From NCBI GenBank assembly GCA_002841275.1, contig PHET01000014.1, positions 1 to 59,600 of the forward strand: a stretch of DNA of 59,600 nt. Direction: 5' to 3'. The notes beneath the pieces were generated by a model that ran no database searches, was not told where the DNA came from, and saw only the letters and a program-made list of their open reading frames with translations. Positions within the stretch are counted from its first letter, which is position 1; the number at the start of each line of letters is the position of its first letter. The translations under genes were made by a program, and so were the position numbers. Source of the DNA: Actinobacteria bacterium HGW-Actinobacteria-7 (GTDB lineage: Bacteria; Actinomycetota; Coriobacteriia; Anaerosomatales; PHET01). Below are positions 17,402-27,084 of the stretch, one piece after another.

Positions 17402-18625
17402 CTATGGCGTCGTTGTGGGAGTCCCCTGCACGACGTTGCCGATAAGCCCCGTGGGTGCCAGCGCGGCCTGGACGGCCTGTTGGCTGGTGGTCGACTCGCA
17501 GAAGCCGACTTCGATGCGTGGCGTGTCGGTGTAGGCGACCGCCCTCAGGGGGCTCGCCGCCTTGACCGCGTCGAAGAGCTTCTTGGCGTCTTGCTTGCTC
17601 GGCTTGCCGAGAAGCTCGAAGGTCACCGACTGACACGCATCACCCTGGGAGAACTCCTGGGAGAAGCCGTTGGGCACCTCCGTGACGCTTGAGGCGCTTT
17701 GGCTTGCCATGATGCCGGCCGCCACCGCTACCGTGATCAGCCCCGCGGTGATGATGAGCGCGGTGTTCGAGCCCTTCTTGGGTGTTGATTCGACTATGAG
17801 ATCGCGCTTCGGCGTGACGCGCGGGCTCTGTCCGGAATCTTCGGCCTCAGCGTCTCCCCAGGGATCGTCGTCGTCCTCGACATCATCCTCGGCGTCGCCG
17901 TTTGATGAGCGGAGCTTGAGCTTGCGGTTCACGGCCATGACGAACAGCGCACCGAGCACGACGACCAGCAGTACGATAAGTATCGGGAGGGCGCTGCTGC
18001 TCGGAGACGGAGTTGGTGCCTGTGGTGTTGAGGCTGCAGTGTAGTTGACTGAGAGCGTGACCTCCTGGCCCGCTTTGACGTTGCTGAACGACTGGTCCAC
18101 GTACTGCGCGTTCTGGTCGCCCTGAACCACCTTGGCCCCGGGTGACATCTGAGAGATCTGCGCACCGGCGGGGACCAGGATGCTCATTCGCAGCTGGTCG
18201 ACATCGTGCGCCAGCGACCAGGCGAGCAGGCCGGTGTTGAGCTTGCCGTCGAAAGAGAAGAACCGGGGCGCGACGACCTCGATCTGGCCGACACGGGACT
18301 TCGTCAGCGTGAATGAGTAGAGGTCGAGTCCGTCGGCGGTCTTCTTCTCGGGCGTGACCGAGGGGTCAAGTGATGGGTCCCCGCCCAGGATCTCCCCGCT
18401 CCACTGGATCTCGGCACCCGTGGGAACCGAGAGTTCGACCTGTGCGGGAAGCGGGGTCTCCTGTGGAAGCCGGCCAGTCACCATTAGTATCGAAGACGAG
18501 CCTTCGTCGTGGACGGTGATTTCGACCGAGCTCCACTGGGCTGTGGCGGCATGCGCAGAGGGCACGAACGCCAGCATCGCGAATGCGAGCGTGGCAGTAA
18601 GAAGGGACAGGTTCTTGGCTCTCAC
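17402..18625 (-). CDS. Membrane protein with degenerate HMA-like C-terminal domain
   Basis: 407 residues from the GTG at 18625, chosen because AGGAGG lies just upstream and a signal peptide then starts the protein (about residues 1-25, ending SAHAA). An extracellular beta-rich domain of about 200 residues follows. A transmembrane helix is near 217-240 and an acidic linker comes next ([17 protein letters not shown]). A second helix is near 290-310. The last 75 residues have a beta-alpha-beta-beta-alpha-beta pattern like a heavy-metal-associated fold ([12 protein letters not shown] ... RIEVGFCES) but without CxxC. The copper operon lies 0.6 kb away on the other strand. Function unknown. Confidence 0.7.
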   Translation of the reverse strand: MRAKNLSLLTATLAFAMLAFVPSAHAATAQWSSVEITVHDEGSSSILMVTGRLPQETPLPAQVELSVPTGAEIQWSGEILGGDPSLDPSVTPEKKTADGLDLYSFTLTKSRVGQIEVVAPRFFSFDGKLNTGLLAWSLAHDVDQLRMSILVPAGAQISQMSPGAKVVQGDQNAQYVDQSFSNVKAGQEVTLSVNYTAASTPQAPTPSPSSSALPILIVLLVVVLGALFVMAVNRKLKLRSSNGDAEDDVEDDDDPWGDAEAEDSGQSPRVTPKRDLIVESTPKKGSNTALIITAGLITVAVAAGIMASQSASSVTEVPNGFSQEFSQGDACQSVTFELLGKPSKQDAKKLFDAVKAASPLRAVAYTDTPRIEVGFCESTTSQQAVQAALAPTGLIGNVVQGTPTTTP

Positions 18626-18789
18626 AGAGTCCTCCTGTGGGGAGGCCGCGGGTTCGCGGCCGAGTCGATGTGGCATCTCGTCGCACGAGACGCAGTGTTC
18701 GGATGATAGCAAGTCCCGGGCTGCGAAGGGAACGCGGCGCGCGTCAGCCTCCGGCGAGTAGGGAATATGCACGCATGAAGGAGGTCGTC

Positions 18790-19191
18790 ATGGTTAGAAA
18801 CAGAGGGGTCAAGACCGACGACGAATGGCGCAAGATCCTCTCGGCCGAGCAGTTTCGGGTGTTGCGCCGCGCGGGAACGGAGCCGGCGTACTCGGGGGCG
18901 CTCACCGACAACACGGTGCAGGGGGAGTACCGTTGCGCTGGCTGCCATTCGTCGCTGTTCGGCAGCGACACCAAGTTCCACTCAGGTTGTGGGTGGCCCA
19001 GCTTCTACGAGCCTGTGGAGCCCGATGCGGTGGTCGAGGTCACAGACACCAGCTTCGACATGGTCCGCGTTGAGGTACGTTGCGCGGTCTGCGACGGCCA
19101 TCTGGGGCATGTGTTCACCGACGGACCGCCGCCCACCGGGCTCAGGTACTGCATCAACTCGGTCTCACTTGAATTCTTACAAAATGAGTAG
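18790..19191 (+). CDS. msrB: Peptide methionine-R-sulfoxide reductase
   Basis: Reduces methionine-R-sulfoxide in oxidised proteins. 133 residues. Two zinc-binding CxxC pairs are present (CAGCHSS and [12 protein letters not shown]). The substrate loop [12 protein letters not shown] is intact, and the catalytic Cys sits in RYCINSVSL (about C121), so it is a Cys form and not a selenoprotein. The ATG at 18790 is preferred because AAGGAGG lies five bases before it. It is divergent from the HMA-like membrane gene. An oxidative-repair role beside copper genes is sensible. Confidence 0.96.
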   Translation: MVRNRGVKTDDEWRKILSAEQFRVLRRAGTEPAYSGALTDNTVQGEYRCAGCHSSLFGSDTKFHSGCGWPSFYEPVEPDAVVEVTDTSFDMVRVEVRCAVCDGHLGHVFTDGPPPTGLRYCINSVSLEFLQNE

Positions 19192-19195
19192 TGAT

Positions 19196-19207
19196 TGATT
19201 CGAATCA
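19196..19207. promoter_or_regulatory. 12-bp perfect palindrome before the copper operon
   Basis: TGATTCGAATCA reads the same on both strands. It lies five bases after the msrB stop and 39 bases before the first gene of the metal cluster. It could be a dimeric repressor operator, but the regulator is unknown. Confidence 0.4.
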
Positions 19208-19245
19208 GGCATGGGAGTTGCTTTGAGCATGCTACAAGGCGCTGA

Positions 19246-19632
19246 ATGAACCGTCCCGAGGAGCCCGTGAGCCACTTTCTCAACATCCGCAAGCCACTGA
19301 TCGTGCTGGCGATCACGGTCGCTCTTCTCGCGATCGTGGTTCCGACGTGTCGTATGGTCGGCTGCTCGATGGAGAACGGCTACATGGGCTTCATGCATTC
19401 CGGGTCCGCGCCGGGGCTCTTCTCGACCTGTGACGGCGAGTATCTCAGCACGGCCGGCCCTGCGGGCATCGTGCCTGCCGGCTCCAGCTCGTTGCTGCTG
19501 ATGATAGCTGGCGCGCTTGCAGTGGTTGTCGTGCGTCTGACCCCGCAGGTCGTTTCGCGACTGGCGCTGGTCGCCGACGCTACGCCCCCACCCCCGCCCG
19601 AAGACCCCTTGGGGCAGCGAATCCGAGTCTAA
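19246..19632 (+). CDS. Small membrane protein at the head of the copper cluster
   Basis: 128 residues with two clear hydrophobic helices (about 17-36 and 76-98). Between them lies an extracytoplasmic loop with three Cys and several Met (PTCRMVGCSMENGYMGFMHSG, then STCDGEY), ligands that suit soft metals such as copper. The C-terminal tail contains a proline run. The ATG has no strong ribosome binding site; GTG at 19267 is an alternative start. Function unknown. The Cys/Met loop and position next to cupredoxins and CopA suggest a role in copper handling. Confidence 0.65.
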   Translation: MNRPEEPVSHFLNIRKPLIVLAITVALLAIVVPTCRMVGCSMENGYMGFMHSGSAPGLFSTCDGEYLSTAGPAGIVPAGSSSLLLMIAGALAVVVVRLTPQVVSRLALVADATPPPPPEDPLGQRIRV

Positions 19633-19740
19633 TCAGCCCTCGTGCCTGTTTCAGCATGCTTGTGTGTATGCTGCGACGGGAATAGGCCGTCGTGCGACCG
19701 GTTGCGGTCGCCCCCTGACGCATCCACGAGGAGTCTAAAC

Positions 19741-21024
19741 GTGTTCGCATTCATCGTATCAATGTTCGTGCTCGGGCTGGGAACCAGCCTGCACTGCGTA
19801 TCCATGTGCGGTCCGCTCGTCTTGACCTATGCGGTCAAGGGCGAAGAGGACGGTCCGTGGTATCGCAAACTCACCCCCAACGTCGCCTACCAGGGCGCCA
19901 AGCTCGTGAGCTACATGATCGTAGGGCTGTTGCTGGGCGCCGTAGGTGGCCTGTTCAACCTCGACGCATTGCGCCCCTACGTGTATTACCTTGCGGGCGC
20001 CTTCATGATCGTTCTCGGGCTGGGCATGACCGGCAAGGTGCCGTGGGCTGCCCGCCTGACCCCGCGTCCTCCCAAGTGGCTCATGAACACCCTTCTGAAG
20101 ATGCGCCGCAAGTCGGTGACTGACGCCCAGGAAGGGCTGCACTCGCTCGCAACCCCCATCACCTTCGGTCTGATGACCGGTCTCTTGCCCTGTGGACCTC
20201 TCATGGCCGCGCAGGTCGCTGCCGCAGCCAGTGGTAATGCGATCAGTGGCGCACTAGGCATGGCGGCGTTCGCGCTGGGTACGGCGCCTCTTATGGTGGC
20301 GTTCGGCACGGCGGGATCGCTGATTCCGCGCGTGTGGAAGCAGCGCATGATGTTCGTACTGGCCATCGGCGTCATTCTATTTGGCGCGGTGTTCGTCAAC
20401 CGCGGCCTCATGGCAACGGGATCCCCCGTGACGTTCCAGACGCTCAAGTCGAGCGTTTCTGGCGACGTGGCCGCGCAGACATCCTCGTATGCGAAGGGCG
20501 CCGACGGTGTGGTCGAGATTCCGCTTCTGATACAGAACACCCAGTTCGTCCCACAGGTGGTACGAATCCCTGCCGATACACCCGTGCGCCTCGTGGTCGA
20601 TCGTCGCGAGGACGTTGGCTGCTCAGACCAGATTGCCCTGCCTCAGCTCAGCATCCTGCAAGACCTCGCACCCAACGCGGTGACGACGGTCGATGTCCCG
20701 GCGACGGCCGCTGGAACCTATACCCTCACGTGCGGCATGGGCATGATGTCCGGCCAGCTGGTGGTAGGTGAGGGTGGCGCGAGTTCACTCCTAGGCTCGC
20801 CGCTTCTGTGGGGCGTCCTCGCCCTTGCCGGCGCGGTGGCCTCGTTGGTGGTTGCGCAGCGCCGCGACAAGCGCGTGGAGGCTGCGAAGTCGACCAAGAA
20901 GAAGGGTGCGGTCGCCGCGCCCGCAGGTCTCTACGGCTTCACCCCGTCCGAACTAGCCATCATCGTCGCCACAGTGGCAGCCGCAGTTCTTGCGGGCCTG
21001 TCGCTCGGCGGAGTACTGAAGTAA
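19741..21024 (+). CDS. TauE/SafE-type (DsbD_2-like) transporter fused to a cupredoxin domain
   Basis: 427 residues from the GTG at 19741 (ACGAGGAG upstream). The first 220 residues are a six-helix membrane domain of the COG2836 type, with the hallmark GTSLHCVSMCGPLVL (C19 and C24 region) and GLLPCGPLMAAQ. A cupredoxin-like domain spans about residues 255-345, with C294 (GCSDQ) and the Cys-Met loop CGMGMMSG near C331. Two more helices close the protein. Such proteins are linked to export or assembly of copper. The downstream cupredoxin and CopA on the same strand support this. Whether Cu or electrons are moved is not shown. Confidence 0.85.
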   Translation: MFAFIVSMFVLGLGTSLHCVSMCGPLVLTYAVKGEEDGPWYRKLTPNVAYQGAKLVSYMIVGLLLGAVGGLFNLDALRPYVYYLAGAFMIVLGLGMTGKVPWAARLTPRPPKWLMNTLLKMRRKSVTDAQEGLHSLATPITFGLMTGLLPCGPLMAAQVAAAASGNAISGALGMAAFALGTAPLMVAFGTAGSLIPRVWKQRMMFVLAIGVILFGAVFVNRGLMATGSPVTFQTLKSSVSGDVAAQTSSYAKGADGVVEIPLLIQNTQFVPQVVRIPADTPVRLVVDRREDVGCSDQIALPQLSILQDLAPNAVTTVDVPATAAGTYTLTCGMGMMSGQLVVGEGGASSLLGSPLLWGVLALAGAVASLVVAQRRDKRVEAAKSTKKKGAVAAPAGLYGFTPSELAIIVATVAAAVLAGLSLGGVLK

Positions 21025-21051
21025 CGACCCCTCATCCAAGGAGCACCTGCA

Positions 21052-21567
21052 ATGACTGATACGAAGATGAAGAACCGGAACCTCATCCGCTCGATTCTTG
21101 TCCTGTCGATTATCGGAGTCGCGTTCTTCGGCGCGTTCCAGTTCGCTCAAGCACGCTCTGCCAATAACGCTGTGTCGACGGTGGCGGCTGCGAACGGCGC
21201 ACCGCAGCCGGCGTCCGCTGCAGGAGGTCCCGCCTGTGCCTGTTGCTCCTCGGGAGCCGCATCCGGAGCCGCAGGTGCTGTCAACAGGGACACAGCCAAG
21301 CTGTCCGGTGGCGTCCAGACGATAGCCGTCGATCTCTCGACGGGTACCTACAATCCAGGCGAGATAGTACTCAAGGCCGGCGTTCCTGCGGAGATCACGT
21401 TCGGGCAGTCCAGCGGCTGCACGGGCCAGGTCATGAGCAAGGATCTGAACTTCTTCGAGGACCTCACGACCGGCGCCAAGACCGTCAAGCTGCCCGCGTT
21501 GACTGCGGGAGAGTACTCGTTCTCCTGCGGGATGCAGATGGTCTTCGGCAAGATCGTCGTCGAGTAA
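21052..21567 (+). CDS. Membrane-anchored cupredoxin-like copper-binding protein
   Basis: 171 residues. An N-terminal signal anchor (about 12-34) is followed by a flexible Ala/Gly region containing a CACCSS cluster (C62, C64, C65). A cupredoxin-like domain follows (about 88-171) with C123 (SGCTG) and CGMQM (C159 plus two Met). The domain closely resembles the one fused to the preceding transporter, suggesting duplication. The CxCC cluster is an additional soft-metal site. It lies 27 bases after the transporter and 10 bases before copA, so it is clearly co-transcribed. It probably binds Cu(I) outside the membrane. Confidence 0.85.
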   Translation: MTDTKMKNRNLIRSILVLSIIGVAFFGAFQFAQARSANNAVSTVAAANGAPQPASAAGGPACACCSSGAASGAAGAVNRDTAKLSGGVQTIAVDLSTGTYNPGEIVLKAGVPAEITFGQSSGCTGQVMSKDLNFFEDLTTGAKTVKLPALTAGEYSFSCGMQMVFGKIVVE

Positions 21568-21577
21568 GGACACTGAC

Positions 21578-24577
21578 ATGACTACTGACACAACGCACAA
21601 GGTGCTGAGTCTCTCTGTAGTGGGGATGCACTGCGGCGCCTGCGAGAAGCTTGTAAGCATGAACGCCAGCAAGATCGACGGCGTCGTCTCGGTGAAGGCA
21701 GACGCTCAAACCGGCATCGTCATCGTCGAGGTCGAGCACGAGGTCAGCACTGACGACCTTATCGGCGCGGTGATAGATGCGGGGTTCACCCCAGGTGACC
21801 CGTTTGTGATGGAGGAGGCCGAAGCCGCCGAGGGCGAAACCGCGCCCGCGCAGGACGCCCTGCGAGGGGCGTCTTCGCCGGCGGAGCCGGTGGAGACTCC
21901 ACGAGCACCGGCGTCCGAAGAGGGTGCGGTTTCGCCCTCCGTGCCCGAACCAGTGCCTGAAAGCGACGAGCTTGAGGACACGACCTTCGCGGTGGGCGGC
22001 ATGACCTGCGCCAGTTGCGTGGCGGTCATCGAGAAGACGCTCGCCAAGACACCTGGCGTGTCTTCGAGTGCGGTCAATCTCGCAACCGAGCGGCTCGCCA
22101 CCACATTTGACCCTGCCATCATCACCGATGAGAAGATCGCACAGATCGTCGCGAACCTGGGCTACACCGCGACTCCCATGGAGGCGGCTGCTCCGCATAG
22201 CGATACGGGCAAGGTGACCTTGGTTCTGACAGGCATGCACTGCGCCAGTTGCTCGGGGCTCATAGAGAAGGTGCTCGGGAAGCTTGACGGCGTGAAGTCC
22301 GCCACGGTGAACCTCGCCATGGAGACCGGTGTTGTCGAGTTCGATCCCGCGATCGTGGGCGTCGACGAGATCATCGGTGCGGTTCTGGGTGCGGGCTATG
22401 GAGCGACGGTCAAGGTCGAGGCGACCTCCGGCATCGGCAGTGGCGCGGACCTGCAGCGTGAGTCGCAGGCCAAAGCCTATTCCGCCGAGAAGCGCATGTT
22501 CTTCTTCTCGGTAGCGATTTCGATTCCGCTTCTGCTCATCGCCATGATCCCGCCGTTCATGACCGAGGTGCCGCAGCGCCTGGCTGAGCTGCTTGCGGCT
22601 ACTGTCGGCGGGGCCTGGGCCCCGATGCTGCTGGGCAAGTATCTGATGTTCGTGCTTGCCACGGTGGTGCAGTTCACCGCCGGCCGCCGGTTCTACAAGG
22701 GGGCCTGGGGCGCGCTCAAGCAGCGCACGGGCAACATGGACACACTGATCGCGATTGGAACGTCCGCAGCGTACTTCTACAGTGTCGCCGCTACGTTCGT
22801 GCCGGCGCTCGAGATGGAGCCCGTCTTCTACGAGACCAGTGCACTGCTCATCACCTTCGTGTTGCTGGGCAAGCTGCTCGAGGCGCGGGCCAAGGGCCGC
22901 ACGAGCGATGCCATCAAAGCGCTCATGGGTCTTGCGGCCAAGACAGCGCGAGTTGTCCGCGGCGGGGAAGAGATCGACGTGCCGGTCGAGCAGGTTGTCG
23001 TTGGCGACGTGGTTGTCGTCCGGCCTGGCGAGAAGGTGCCGGTCGACGGCAAGCTCGTGGACGGCTCGTCGAGTGTGGATGAGTCGATGCTCACCGGCGA
23101 GTCCATCCCGGTAGAGAAGAACGCCGGCGATACTGTGATTGGTGCGACGATCAACAAGCTGGGATCGTTCCGCTTCCGCGCGACGAAGGTCGGAGCGGAT
23201 ACGGCGCTCGCACAGATCGTGAAGCTGGTCGAAGACGCTCAGGGCTCGAAAGCGCCCGTTCAGCGCTTCGCGGACCGAATCAGTGCGGTGTTCGTTCCCT
23301 TCGTCATCAGTGCGTCGCTCCTGACCTTCCTGTTCTGGGGATTCGCCGGTCCGGCCATCTTCGGAGCCAATCCTGATCCCAACGCCGCCGGTCTGCTGTT
23401 CGAGCCCGTTCTCATGTCGGCCGCCACCAACGGTTGGTGGATCGCTGCGCTGCTCGCAGGCATCGCTGTCGTGGTCATCGCGTGCCCGTGCGCTCTGGGG
23501 CTCGCAACGCCAACCGCCATCATGGTCGGCACCGGCAAGGGTGCCCAGAACGGCATCCTGATCAAGAGCGGCGACGCGCTTGAGAGCGCTTACAAGATCT
23601 CCGCGATCGTCTTCGACAAGACCGGTACGCTCACGCACGGCAAGCCAGAGGTCACCGATATCGTGCTCGCAGAAGGTCACGACGTGACCCGGGTGTTCAC
23701 CTTTGCAGCGGCGCTCGAGCGCAACTCCGAGCATCCGCTGGCCGAGGCGGTAGTGAATCGCGCCAAGTCCGACGGAATCGAGATTCCAGAGGTCGAGGGA
23801 TTCTCGGCGATTCCGGGTCACGGTGTCGAGGGCACGGTCATGGGGATGCGGGTCGCCTTTGGCAACCGCAAGCTCATGGCGCGCGAGAACATCAACATCG
23901 ACGCGTACGAGCCGGAGATATGCCGCCTCGAGGACGAGGGCAAGACGGTGATGCTGGTTGGCGTGAACGGCGCGAAGCTGGCTGGGATCGTGGCTGTGGC
24001 CGACACGCTCAAGGAGAACTCGGCCGAGGCGGTCGCCCGGCTGCAGAGCATGGGCGTCGAGACGTACATGATCACGGGGGACAACCGCCGCACTGCTGGC
24101 GCCATCGCTCGGCAGACCGGGCTCGACGACGCGCACGTGCTTGCCGAGGTACTACCCGAGAACAAGGCCGAGGAGGTCGCCAAGCTCCAGGCTGCCGGCA
24201 AGGTTGTCGCGATGGTAGGTGACGGCATCAACGACACGCCGGCGCTGGCGCAGGCCGATGTGGGCATCGCCATGGGCGCAGGCACCGATGTGGCCATGGA
24301 GACCGGTGGCATCGTGCTCATCAAGAACGACCTGCGCGATGTCGTCACCGCAATCCAGCTCTCTCGAGCGACCATGCGTAAGATCCGCCAGAACTTCGTC
24401 TGGGCCCTTGGCTACAACACCATCCTGATCCCGATCGCCATGGTGGGCCTGCTCTCGCAGGTGCCGTGGGTCGCGGGCGCTGCGATGGCGTTCTCGAGCG
24501 TGAGCGTCGTGACGAGTTCGCTGCTCCTGCGCCGGTTCAAGCCCTCGATGCCCGAACTTGCAAAGACCGCCGCCTAG
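21578..24577 (+). CDS. copA: Copper-translocating P1B-type ATPase with three HMA domains
   Basis: ATP-driven Cu+ exporter of the cytoplasmic membrane. 999 residues, longer than usual because it has three N-terminal metal-binding domains: GMHCGAC (C19/C22), GMTCASC (C144/C147) and GMHCASC (C222/C225). A Glu/Pro/Ala-rich linker separates the first from the second. The core has LTGES, the transmembrane CPC motif (C636-P-C638) that defines Cu/Ag pumps, the phosphorylation site DKTGTLT (D680), the HP motif SEHPLAEA, and GDGIND. It is the central enzyme of the operon with two cupredoxin proteins. No CsoR or CopY regulator is visible nearby. Confidence 0.97.
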   Translation: MTTDTTHKVLSLSVVGMHCGACEKLVSMNASKIDGVVSVKADAQTGIVIVEVEHEVSTDDLIGAVIDAGFTPGDPFVMEEAEAAEGETAPAQDALRGASSPAEPVETPRAPASEEGAVSPSVPEPVPESDELEDTTFAVGGMTCASCVAVIEKTLAKTPGVSSSAVNLATERLATTFDPAIITDEKIAQIVANLGYTATPMEAAAPHSDTGKVTLVLTGMHCASCSGLIEKVLGKLDGVKSATVNLAMETGVVEFDPAIVGVDEIIGAVLGAGYGATVKVEATSGIGSGADLQRESQAKAYSAEKRMFFFSVAISIPLLLIAMIPPFMTEVPQRLAELLAATVGGAWAPMLLGKYLMFVLATVVQFTAGRRFYKGAWGALKQRTGNMDTLIAIGTSAAYFYSVAATFVPALEMEPVFYETSALLITFVLLGKLLEARAKGRTSDAIKALMGLAAKTARVVRGGEEIDVPVEQVVVGDVVVVRPGEKVPVDGKLVDGSSSVDESMLTGESIPVEKNAGDTVIGATINKLGSFRFRATKVGADTALAQIVKLVEDAQGSKAPVQRFADRISAVFVPFVISASLLTFLFWGFAGPAIFGANPDPNAAGLLFEPVLMSAATNGWWIAALLAGIAVVVIACPCALGLATPTAIMVGTGKGAQNGILIKSGDALESAYKISAIVFDKTGTLTHGKPEVTDIVLAEGHDVTRVFTFAAALERNSEHPLAEAVVNRAKSDGIEIPEVEGFSAIPGHGVEGTVMGMRVAFGNRKLMARENINIDAYEPEICRLEDEGKTVMLVGVNGAKLAGIVAVADTLKENSAEAVARLQSMGVETYMITGDNRRTAGAIARQTGLDDAHVLAEVLPENKAEEVAKLQAAGKVVAMVGDGINDTPALAQADVGIAMGAGTDVAMETGGIVLIKNDLRDVVTAIQLSRATMRKIRQNFVWALGYNTILIPIAMVGLLSQVPWVAGAAMAFSSVSVVTSSLLLRRFKPSMPELAKTAA

Positions 24578-24605
24578 CCGCGGCTTCATACGAAAGGTAA
24601 TGACG

Positions 24606-25073
24606 ATGAACCGAACGATCCTTGTAGTGGCTCTGGCCGCCCTGGGAGCCGCATCGCTAATGGTGACTGGTTGCGCGGGCGGTACGAGCGCCGCCGAGAA
24701 GCCGATGGGCGTCTGGGGGTACGTGGCTTCGGCGGACAACGCGAAGCTCGAAGTCGCCGACGTCCAGACGGGCGTGAACGACCTTGTGGTCGACAGTGTT
24801 CTGGCACCTGGCGATTCGTGGATCGTGGTGCACGCAGATGAGAACGGCAAACCGGGCAAGCGCGTCGGCCTGCAACATGTCAGCAAGGGCGAGAGCACGG
24901 CAGTGAAGGTCGCACTCAAGAACCTCACCACGTCTGATGTGATCGTCGCAGTCCATGCTGACCGAGGAACACCCGGGAAGTTCGACTTTGACATGATGAA
25001 GAAGGAGATGAGCCCGGACCGTCCCTACTTCGTGGGCGGGAAGGAATTGGCATCGGTGGTGGCGGTTCGGTAG
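24606..25073 (+). CDS. DUF7282-type lipoprotein in the copper operon
   Basis: 155 residues. A lipoprotein signal ends in the lipobox MVTGC at about residue 20. The mature part has the two-strand repeats of the DUF7282 fold (VDSVLAPGDSWIVVHADENGKPG and DVIVAVHADRGTPGKFDFD), also seen in extracellular proteins of anaerobes and archaea. It contains Met-rich FDMMKKEMS but no Cys after the lipobox. The start at 24606 is chosen for spacing to GAAAGG. It lies 28 bases after copA and is probably the last gene of that transcript. Function unknown. Confidence 0.75.
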   Translation: MNRTILVVALAALGAASLMVTGCAGGTSAAEKPMGVWGYVASADNAKLEVADVQTGVNDLVVDSVLAPGDSWIVVHADENGKPGKRVGLQHVSKGESTAVKVALKNLTTSDVIVAVHADRGTPGKFDFDMMKKEMSPDRPYFVGGKELASVVAVR

Positions 25074-25113
25074 CCGTACGATAATCGCAGTCACGCCATC
25101 GCAAAGGAGAACC

Positions 25114-25740
25114 ATGCACGTCCTCGTTCTTGGAGCCGCAGGTCGCACGGGAACACAGATCGTCTCGCAGGCGCTGAGCCACGGGCATCGCGTCAGGGCG
25201 CTGGTGCGCTCGACGCCGCTTGAGATGGTTCATGAGCATCTCGAGGTGGTCACAGGCGACGTGATGGATTTCGACTCGGTGAGTGCTGCCGTAGCCGGCG
25301 TGGACACGGTCATCTCGGCATTGGGCTCGGGCGGTGGCCGAGACGTGCGGGTGTTCTCGGAAGGCGCGGGCAATGTGGTGCACGCGATGGCGGTCCACGA
25401 GGTATCCAAACTGGTCGTCCTCAGCGCGGCCGGGGTGTTTGCTCGCAGCGACCCCCGGCTGTCGCTGGGGTTTCGCGCCATGATCGCGACGGTGCTCAAG
25501 CCGGTCTACGACGATCTCGAGCGCATGGAGCAGCGCGTGGCGGCCTCCGGCCTCGATTGGACGATCATCCGACCCGCGGGGCTCTCCGAGGGCCCGCTCA
25601 CCGGAAACTACCGAGTCTCGCTGGACGGCTCTCTCTTGAGCAAGGCCAATAGAGTGTCTCGGGCGGACGTCGCATCAGCGTGCCTCAAGGCCGCGACCAC
25701 CCCGGTCTATTCACGGGCGACGATCGTGATTGCCGACTGA
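25114..25740 (+). CDS. NAD(P)-binding atypical SDR / NmrA-like protein
   Basis: 208 residues with an N-terminal Rossmann fold: GAAGRTG at residues 7-13, RALVRS at the end of the second strand, then GDVMDFDSV. A conserved TIIRPAGLSEGP segment is present near residue 150. This is the atypical short-chain dehydrogenase group (NmrA/biliverdin reductase B-like). These proteins often bind NADPH and act as redox sensors or reductases. Its own AAGGAG ribosome binding site is present. Substrate not inferable. Confidence 0.85.
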   Translation: MHVLVLGAAGRTGTQIVSQALSHGHRVRALVRSTPLEMVHEHLEVVTGDVMDFDSVSAAVAGVDTVISALGSGGGRDVRVFSEGAGNVVHAMAVHEVSKLVVLSAAGVFARSDPRLSLGFRAMIATVLKPVYDDLERMEQRVAASGLDWTIIRPAGLSEGPLTGNYRVSLDGSLLSKANRVSRADVASACLKAATTPVYSRATIVIAD

Positions 25741-25817
25741 GCAGCGTGCCGTGCTGTGGTACCGTAATCTCGGTTCATCTTTGACCATGGTCGGGGGGGT
25801 CGGGAGGCGCACGCACG

Positions 25818-27077
25818 TTGGATGAGGTCGCAACGCTCAGCACCCTGTCGACCATCCGCAATTACCTTGCGCTCATCATCATGGTGCCCGCCCTGGTAGT
25901 CGCCGTGATAGTTGGAGCGGCGGTGCGCGGCGTCGTGGTCGGTGGCTACGGTCGCATGAATGCGACCAGCATCAACGGGCACATCGCGGGAAGCTACACG
26001 CCGGACGATTTCACCAACCCTTCAACAGCGCACGGGGATCAGTTCCGACAGACGATCCACAACCTCGTTAACCAGGACGTGCTCACGAATGTGACTCTAT
26101 TGGCACCTGATGGGACGGTGGTCTTCTCAAGCGAGGCCGCTACTTCCCGGACACGCCGTCTGATGGGCAGGCGCGAAACTGCGGCGCTCAAGGGCAAGGT
26201 CTCCGCGGTGCTCCAACACAACGGGACCCATTCAGAGCTCACGTACTGGGCACCCGTTCAACTGGGCGATCCTGTACACACGGTGGGCGTCGTGATCGCG
26301 CAACGTGCGGCTGGACAGGTCGAGTTGAGCGTCCGAGGTGCCGTTCTGGCGATTGCGGCGGTCGTCGTGTTCGGTGGGCTGTTCGCGTACCTCCTTGCTT
26401 GGTGGCTGATCCGCCAGGCCGAGAAGGAGATACATCACCATCAGAACCAGACCGAGAAGGTCAACCAACGCCTCGCGGTCTCCCTGAATTCGCTGGAGCG
26501 TCATTCGGTTGGCACGCTTCAGGCGCTGACTCAGGCGGTCGATGCGAAGGATAGCTACACCGCCAGCCACTCGGTCAACGTGGCCGACTATGCGTGCGCT
26601 ATCGCGAAACGGGTGGGCATGGCCAGCGAGGCGCTCGACATCGAACGCGCGGGCCTGCTGCACGATATCGGCAAGATCGGCGTCCCCGAGGCGCTTCTGC
26701 TGAAGCCCTCGACCCTGACGCCCGAGGAGTTCAGGCAGGTGCAGGAGCACAGTGTCATGGGTGCCCGAATCATCGAGTCGATGCCGTTTCTGAAAGAGGC
26801 GGTCGTTCCGGTTCTGTACCACCACGAGCACTGGGACGGCAACGGTTATCCCGACGGGTTGACCGCCGAGGAGATTCCCAAAGGCGCGCGGGTGCTCGCA
26901 GTTGCCGACGCGTTCGACGCCATGACGACCGATCGTCCCTACCGCAAGGCTATGACGGTCGATCAGGCCACTTACCAGCTGCGCCTGGGCAGCGGCATCC
27001 AGTTCGATCCCGAGTGCGTCGAAGCGCTCCTCGCGCTGCTCGACGACGGGACGCTATCCCCGCGCCGGCACCGCTGA
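25818..27077 (+). CDS. HD-GYP-domain protein, probable cyclic-di-GMP phosphodiesterase
   Basis: 419 residues. An N-terminal transmembrane helix (about 15-40) precedes an extracytoplasmic sensor region of about 130 residues, then a second helix (about 175-198). A His/Gln-rich coiled coil follows and a C-terminal HD-GYP domain (about 230-415). The catalytic signatures are intact: HDIGKIG (H282-D283) and HHEHWDGNGYP (H335 onward). It therefore probably hydrolyses c-di-GMP in response to an outside signal. The TTG start is preceded by GGGAGG at a spacing of ten; no GGDEF domain is attached. The c-di-GMP system may relate to the pilin-like gene at 15.6 kb. Confidence 0.93.
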   Translation: MDEVATLSTLSTIRNYLALIIMVPALVVAVIVGAAVRGVVVGGYGRMNATSINGHIAGSYTPDDFTNPSTAHGDQFRQTIHNLVNQDVLTNVTLLAPDGTVVFSSEAATSRTRRLMGRRETAALKGKVSAVLQHNGTHSELTYWAPVQLGDPVHTVGVVIAQRAAGQVELSVRGAVLAIAAVVVFGGLFAYLLAWWLIRQAEKEIHHHQNQTEKVNQRLAVSLNSLERHSVGTLQALTQAVDAKDSYTASHSVNVADYACAIAKRVGMASEALDIERAGLLHDIGKIGVPEALLLKPSTLTPEEFRQVQEHSVMGARIIESMPFLKEAVVPVLYHHEHWDGNGYPDGLTAEEIPKGARVLAVADAFDAMTTDRPYRKAMTVDQATYQLRLGSGIQFDPECVEALLALLDDGTLSPRRHR

Positions 27078-27084
27078 GCGGCGG

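Noticed and set aside
19000-19191. MsrB as a selenoprotein
   Set aside because: The catalytic position is encoded as TGC (Cys) and there is no in-frame UGA.
21485-24136. 883-codon open frame on the minus strand opposite copA
   Set aside because: It is a shadow of the copA codons in GC-rich DNA. The translation is Arg/His-rich without motifs, and copA itself is fully convincing.
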